Assembly: GCF_014284235.1 (NCBI RefSeq)
Contig: NZ_JACOGD010000006.1
Coordinates: 219,207 to 283,206 of the forward strand
Direction: 5' to 3'
Length of the DNA stretch: 64,000 nt
Source of the DNA: Cognatundibacterium curvum
Lineage (GTDB): Bacteria; Pseudomonadota; Gammaproteobacteria; Burkholderiales; Burkholderiaceae_D
Below are positions 61,738 to 64,000 of the stretch, piece after piece. The notes below the pieces were generated by a model. The model was not told where the DNA came from and made no database searches. It worked only from the letters and a program-made list of their open reading frames with translations. Numbering within the stretch: the stretch's first letter is position 1; each line of letters begins with the position of its first letter. The position numbers were made by a program, and so were the translations under genes.

Positions 61738-62160
61738 CTTTTAGACGGAAAATTAAATTTGCGGAAATAGGATGAGCGGCAGGACCGGGACGACCGCGAC
61801 TGATGACGGAACCCGAATCTTTCCGGACTAACTGCTGCTCATCGAAAATAAAAAGCTTTGAGTGCAGACTTAGTTAGTCGCTACGCATGAAAGCAGTATC
61901 TGAAAATTCAGATGGAAAATGGCGGCAACAAAAATTGCTGCGATAAATATTGAAAATGTTCATGGTGTTGGCGTCCTCAGTCAAATGGCCAAAAAAATTG
62001 GCAAAAACGAACCCGTGCTGTGTAAAAACACAACATGAAATATGGGATGTGGCTTGACTGGGTCGCTGGCTAGATGGATACTTGATTTACCAGATCAGTA
62101 TTCAAAGTAGTTGCAGCGACACAGCCGCCTCATTTCAATGGATGATGGCGGTTTTGTTTT
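61738..62160. other. Region upstream of tnsA, expected to hold a transposon end
   Basis: There is no gene in these 423 bases. In Tn7-like elements the end next to tnsA lies here and carries TnsB-binding repeats. Two related stretches stand at 61917-61939 (AAATGGCGGCAACAAAAATTG) and 61984-62002 (AAATGGCC then AAAAAAATTGGC). A candidate terminal ACA lies at 62119-62121 (GTTGCAGCGACA). None of these is proven. Confidence 0.35.
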
Positions 62161-62163
62161 TTA
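62124..62163 (+). terminator. Plus-strand terminator-like hairpin without a gene before it
   Basis: CCGCC-TCAT pairs with ATGA-T-GGCGG (62125-62151) followed by a T-rich tract ending 62163. No plus-strand gene precedes it, so it may be left from a gene removed or interrupted by the transposon. It overlaps the last bases of the leftward XRE gene. Confidence 0.45.
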
Positions 62164-62535
62164 CATATCGGCCTCCGCAATTTCCAGCCCGGATACAAAT
62201 TTTTCCAGGCCCATGTCCGTAGTACTCAATAATTTTCCGATATCTTTGATATTGACTACCATTAAAAGCATTTTTCCTCCGCTCAGAGGCGCCCTGAATA
62301 TAGAGTTTGTCGGTTTATAACTGACGCTTGCTTCAGCCTGGTCAATTTCTGCTTTTTCTAAAACCAGTACTTCATAAATGGCGTGCCGAATGGATTTTTT
62401 TGGGGCAGGTCGTGCACCGAGTTCGATGCGACTCAAATAACTCAAGTCAATGTCAGCACGTGAAGCGACATCTTGCAGGCGCATTTTTTTCTTCTTACGA
62501 AGCGAGCGAAGGAGTTCTCCGAAACTGTTTTGCAT
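62161..62535 (-). CDS. XRE-family helix-turn-helix regulator
   Basis: A 124-residue protein from ATG 62535, with a GGGGG ribosome site five bases before it. The HTH_3 domain occupies residues 5-65: FGELLRSLRKKKKMRLQDVASRADIDLSYLSRIELGARP. The C-terminal part has no known domain. It is divergent from the C5 methyltransferase gene with a 373-base gap, as found for controller-type regulators of restriction-modification systems. It is longer than classic C proteins (about 80-100 residues), so this role is an inference. Confidence 0.85.
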   Translation of the reverse strand: MQNSFGELLRSLRKKKKMRLQDVASRADIDLSYLSRIELGARPAPKKSIRHAIYEVLVLEKAEIDQAEASVSYKPTNSIFRAPLSGGKMLLMVVNIKDIGKLLSTTDMGLEKFVSGLEIAEADM

Positions 62536-62908
62536 TTGACCCCCAAAGATAATTTTGGACAGTGTTTGCCAAAATTTGAAATGGGTCAAGAACGTGAAAA
62601 TGTGGAAGAAAGTTGAAAAAGCACGATGACAGAAATTTGAAAGTGAGTGTTGATGCGGGTCTTGGAAGGGTGTTTTTTGTATTGTTATATAGATACGAAA
62701 ATAATATGAATTGTTGAAATCGAAAAGAAATTTTAATCAGTTGTAAGTTAACAACGGATGGGTGATTTTTTGATTTTTTAGTGACAGTCGGAGTGCGGTG
62801 TAAATTATGGGTAGGAGAGTGTCAATGTCGCTCGTGATGATTCACTTCCCTGTATGGACATACAGCTATGCTGCTATAATCGCGAGCTAATAAGCAACGG
62901 AGAAAGAT
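62536..62908. other. AT-rich divergent promoter region between XRE and methyltransferase genes
   Basis: No gene in 373 bases. AT content is higher than in the backbone. It holds the promoter and operator-like palindrome of the methyltransferase gene near its right end, and presumably the XRE promoter near its left end. Confidence 0.5.
62851..62880 (+). promoter_or_regulatory. Methyltransferase promoter overlapped by a perfect inverted repeat
   Basis: A perfect -10 hexamer TATAAT stands at 62875-62880. The -35 position is covered by TGTATG-GA-CATACA (62851-62864), a perfect 6-2-6 inverted repeat. A dimeric XRE repressor binding there would block the promoter. Confidence 0.6.
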
Positions 62909-64000
62909 ATGCAAATTGAGCAAATAGAAGCGTTCGACTTGGACGTCTTAAATCCGTTCGGCTTTTATGAATTTTTTGCTGGCGGAGGGATGGCAAGGCT
63001 TGGCCTTGGGGCGGCGTGGCAATGTTTATTCGCGAATGATTTCGACGAAAAAAAAGTTGCATCGTATAGGCAAAATTTCTCTTCGGATAATGAAATGCAT
63101 CACGAAGACGTTGCCAAAATCGCTTTACATCAAATGCCGGATGTTCCAACTCTTGCCTGGGCTTCATTTCCTTGTCAAGACTTGAGTCTTGCAGGAAATG
63201 GGAAAGGTCTTGCAGGTGACCGATCTGGTGTGTTTTGGGCATTTTGGAAATTGATGCAGGGTCTCGGCCAGGAAGGACGCCGTCCGCCGATCATTGCACT
63301 AGAAAACGTTTCAGGACTAATTACGTCTCATGGCGGCAAAGATCTGACAAACCTGATTACGGCTCTTTCGACAGACGGTTATCGTATTGGTGCAATGTTG
63401 GTAGACGGCGCATTATTTGTCGCGCAATCTCGTCCGAGATTGTTTCTCATTGCTGTCGCTCGGGGCGTTTCGATACCCAAAGGATTGACCGCGAAAGTGC
63501 CGAATCCGTGCTGGCACCCCACTTCGTTGCAAAACGTTGTGGAAGCGCTCCCTTCGGAGATAAAGAAAAGCTGGTTATGGTGGCAGTTACCATTACCAAC
63601 GAATGAGGCACCTCACCTCTCTGAAATAATTGAGTCGGAACCTATTGGTGTGGAGTGGCACAGTGGCGCAGAAACAAAAAAATTGTTGAGTATGATGACG
63701 CCTGCCAACTTGAATAAAGTCGAAGAAGCAAAGAAATCGGGACAATTCCAGGTCGGAACCATTTATAAGCGTACACGTGATGGCATACAGCGTGCTGAAA
63801 TTCGTTTTGATGGAGTCAGCGGTTGTCTACGCACGCCATCGGGAGGTTCAAGCCGTCAAATCGTTATGATTGTAGATGGAAACACAGTTCGTTCGCGGCT
63901 TATTTCCCCACGAGAAACAGCGCGTTTGATGGGTTTGCCGGAAACTTACATTTTACCGAATCGATATAACGACGCATATCATCTGACCGGCGACGGTGTT
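62909..64000 (+). CDS. C5 cytosine-specific DNA methyltransferase (runs off the right edge)
   Basis: There are 364 codons from ATG 62909 without a stop up to the window edge; GGAG stands six bases before the start. The ten-motif order of C5 methyltransferases is visible: motif I YEFFAGGGMARLGLG, motif IV FPCQDLSLAG with the catalytic Cys, motif VI LENVSG, motif VIII AQSRPRLFLIAV, motif IX RETARLMGLP, and the start of motif X (GDGV) at the very edge. Only a short C-terminus is missing. It would protect DNA as the modification half of a type II system or act as an orphan methylase. The recognition sequence is unknown, and no intact endonuclease gene is in the window. Confidence 0.92.
   Translation, partial: MQIEQIEAFDLDVLNPFGFYEFFAGGGMARLGLGAAWQCLFANDFDEKKVASYRQNFSSDNEMHHEDVAKIALHQMPDVPTLAWASFPCQDLSLAGNGKGLAGDRSGVFWAFWKLMQGLGQEGRRPPIIALENVSGLITSHGGKDLTNLITALSTDGYRIGAMLVDGALFVAQSRPRLFLIAVARGVSIPKGLTAKVPNPCWHPTSLQNVVEALPSEIKKSWLWWQLPLPTNEAPHLSEIIESEPIGVEWHSGAETKKLLSMMTPANLNKVEEAKKSGQFQVGTIYKRTRDGIQRAEIRFDGVSGCLRTPSGGSSRQIVMIVDGNTVRSRLISPRETARLMGLPETYILPNRYNDAYHLTGDGV

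Noticed and set aside
51391..62121. Annotation of a precisely bounded Tn7-like transposon
   Set aside because: The TGTCG-type ends are similar but there is no matching 5-bp duplication and no clear TnsB-site array, so I list them only as a candidate finding.

Overview
The window looks like chromosome of a betaproteobacterium of the order Burkholderiales, most likely the family Oxalobacteraceae (an Undibacterium-like organism). This is an inference from gene content: phasin plus acetyl-CoA acetyltransferase of the PHB type, many chemoreceptors, a DUF3297 protein and a plant-CGEP-like S9 peptidase. No rRNA or tRNA gene was seen, so the placement rests on protein resemblance only.

Positions 1-43.6 kb are ordinary chromosomal backbone with compact genes and clear intrinsic terminators. 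It starts inside a xanthine dehydrogenase small subunit (xdhA, minus). It then carries two methyl-accepting chemotaxis proteins, a TonB-like periplasmic protein, an M3 dipeptidase, an MFS transporter, a GAF-containing histidine kinase, an Ada-AlkA fusion glycosylase with Ogt, phasin and thiolase. These are followed by a POT peptide transporter, an M16 peptidase pair, an S9D peptidase, a receiver protein, a LytS/LytTR pair, EamA and GNAT genes and an M28 peptidase. The rest is an RND/MFP efflux pair, a low-molecular-weight phosphatase, MAPEG, four tandem paralogous Ala/Lys-rich secreted proteins, a solute-binding protein, DUF481, DUF3297, a DTW tRNA-modification enzyme, a small lipoprotein and a GST. 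Five exported peptidases plus a peptide transporter suggest a protein- and peptide-feeding lifestyle. Three copies of a roughly 100-150 bp palindromic MITE-like repeat lie between these genes.

At about 44.14 kb the backbone breaks. The 3' remnant of a solute-binding-protein gene is fused head to head with the 3' remnant of an EcoRII-type restriction endonuclease gene. From here to the right edge the DNA is mobile and accessory. First comes a four-gene operon: zinc-ribbon protein, large serine recombinase, and two ParB-like proteins. An 11-bp motif is repeated four times in and before its first gene. Two unknown genes and a SAM methyltransferase follow.

From 51.4 to 61.7 kb, all on the minus strand, lies a Tn7-like transposition module. 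It reads tnsA, tnsB (split into a catalytic and a C-terminal ORF), tnsC, tniQ, tniQ, then two calcineurin-like phosphoesterases flanking a shortened DEDDh exonuclease. The transposition genes overlap by start/stop codons, so they are one translationally coupled operon. The phosphoesterase/exonuclease trio is the best candidate in the window for an undescribed cargo system. The right edge holds an XRE regulator divergent from a C5 cytosine methyltransferase that runs off the window; a perfect inverted repeat overlaps the methyltransferase promoter. The transposon ends could not be fixed with confidence.
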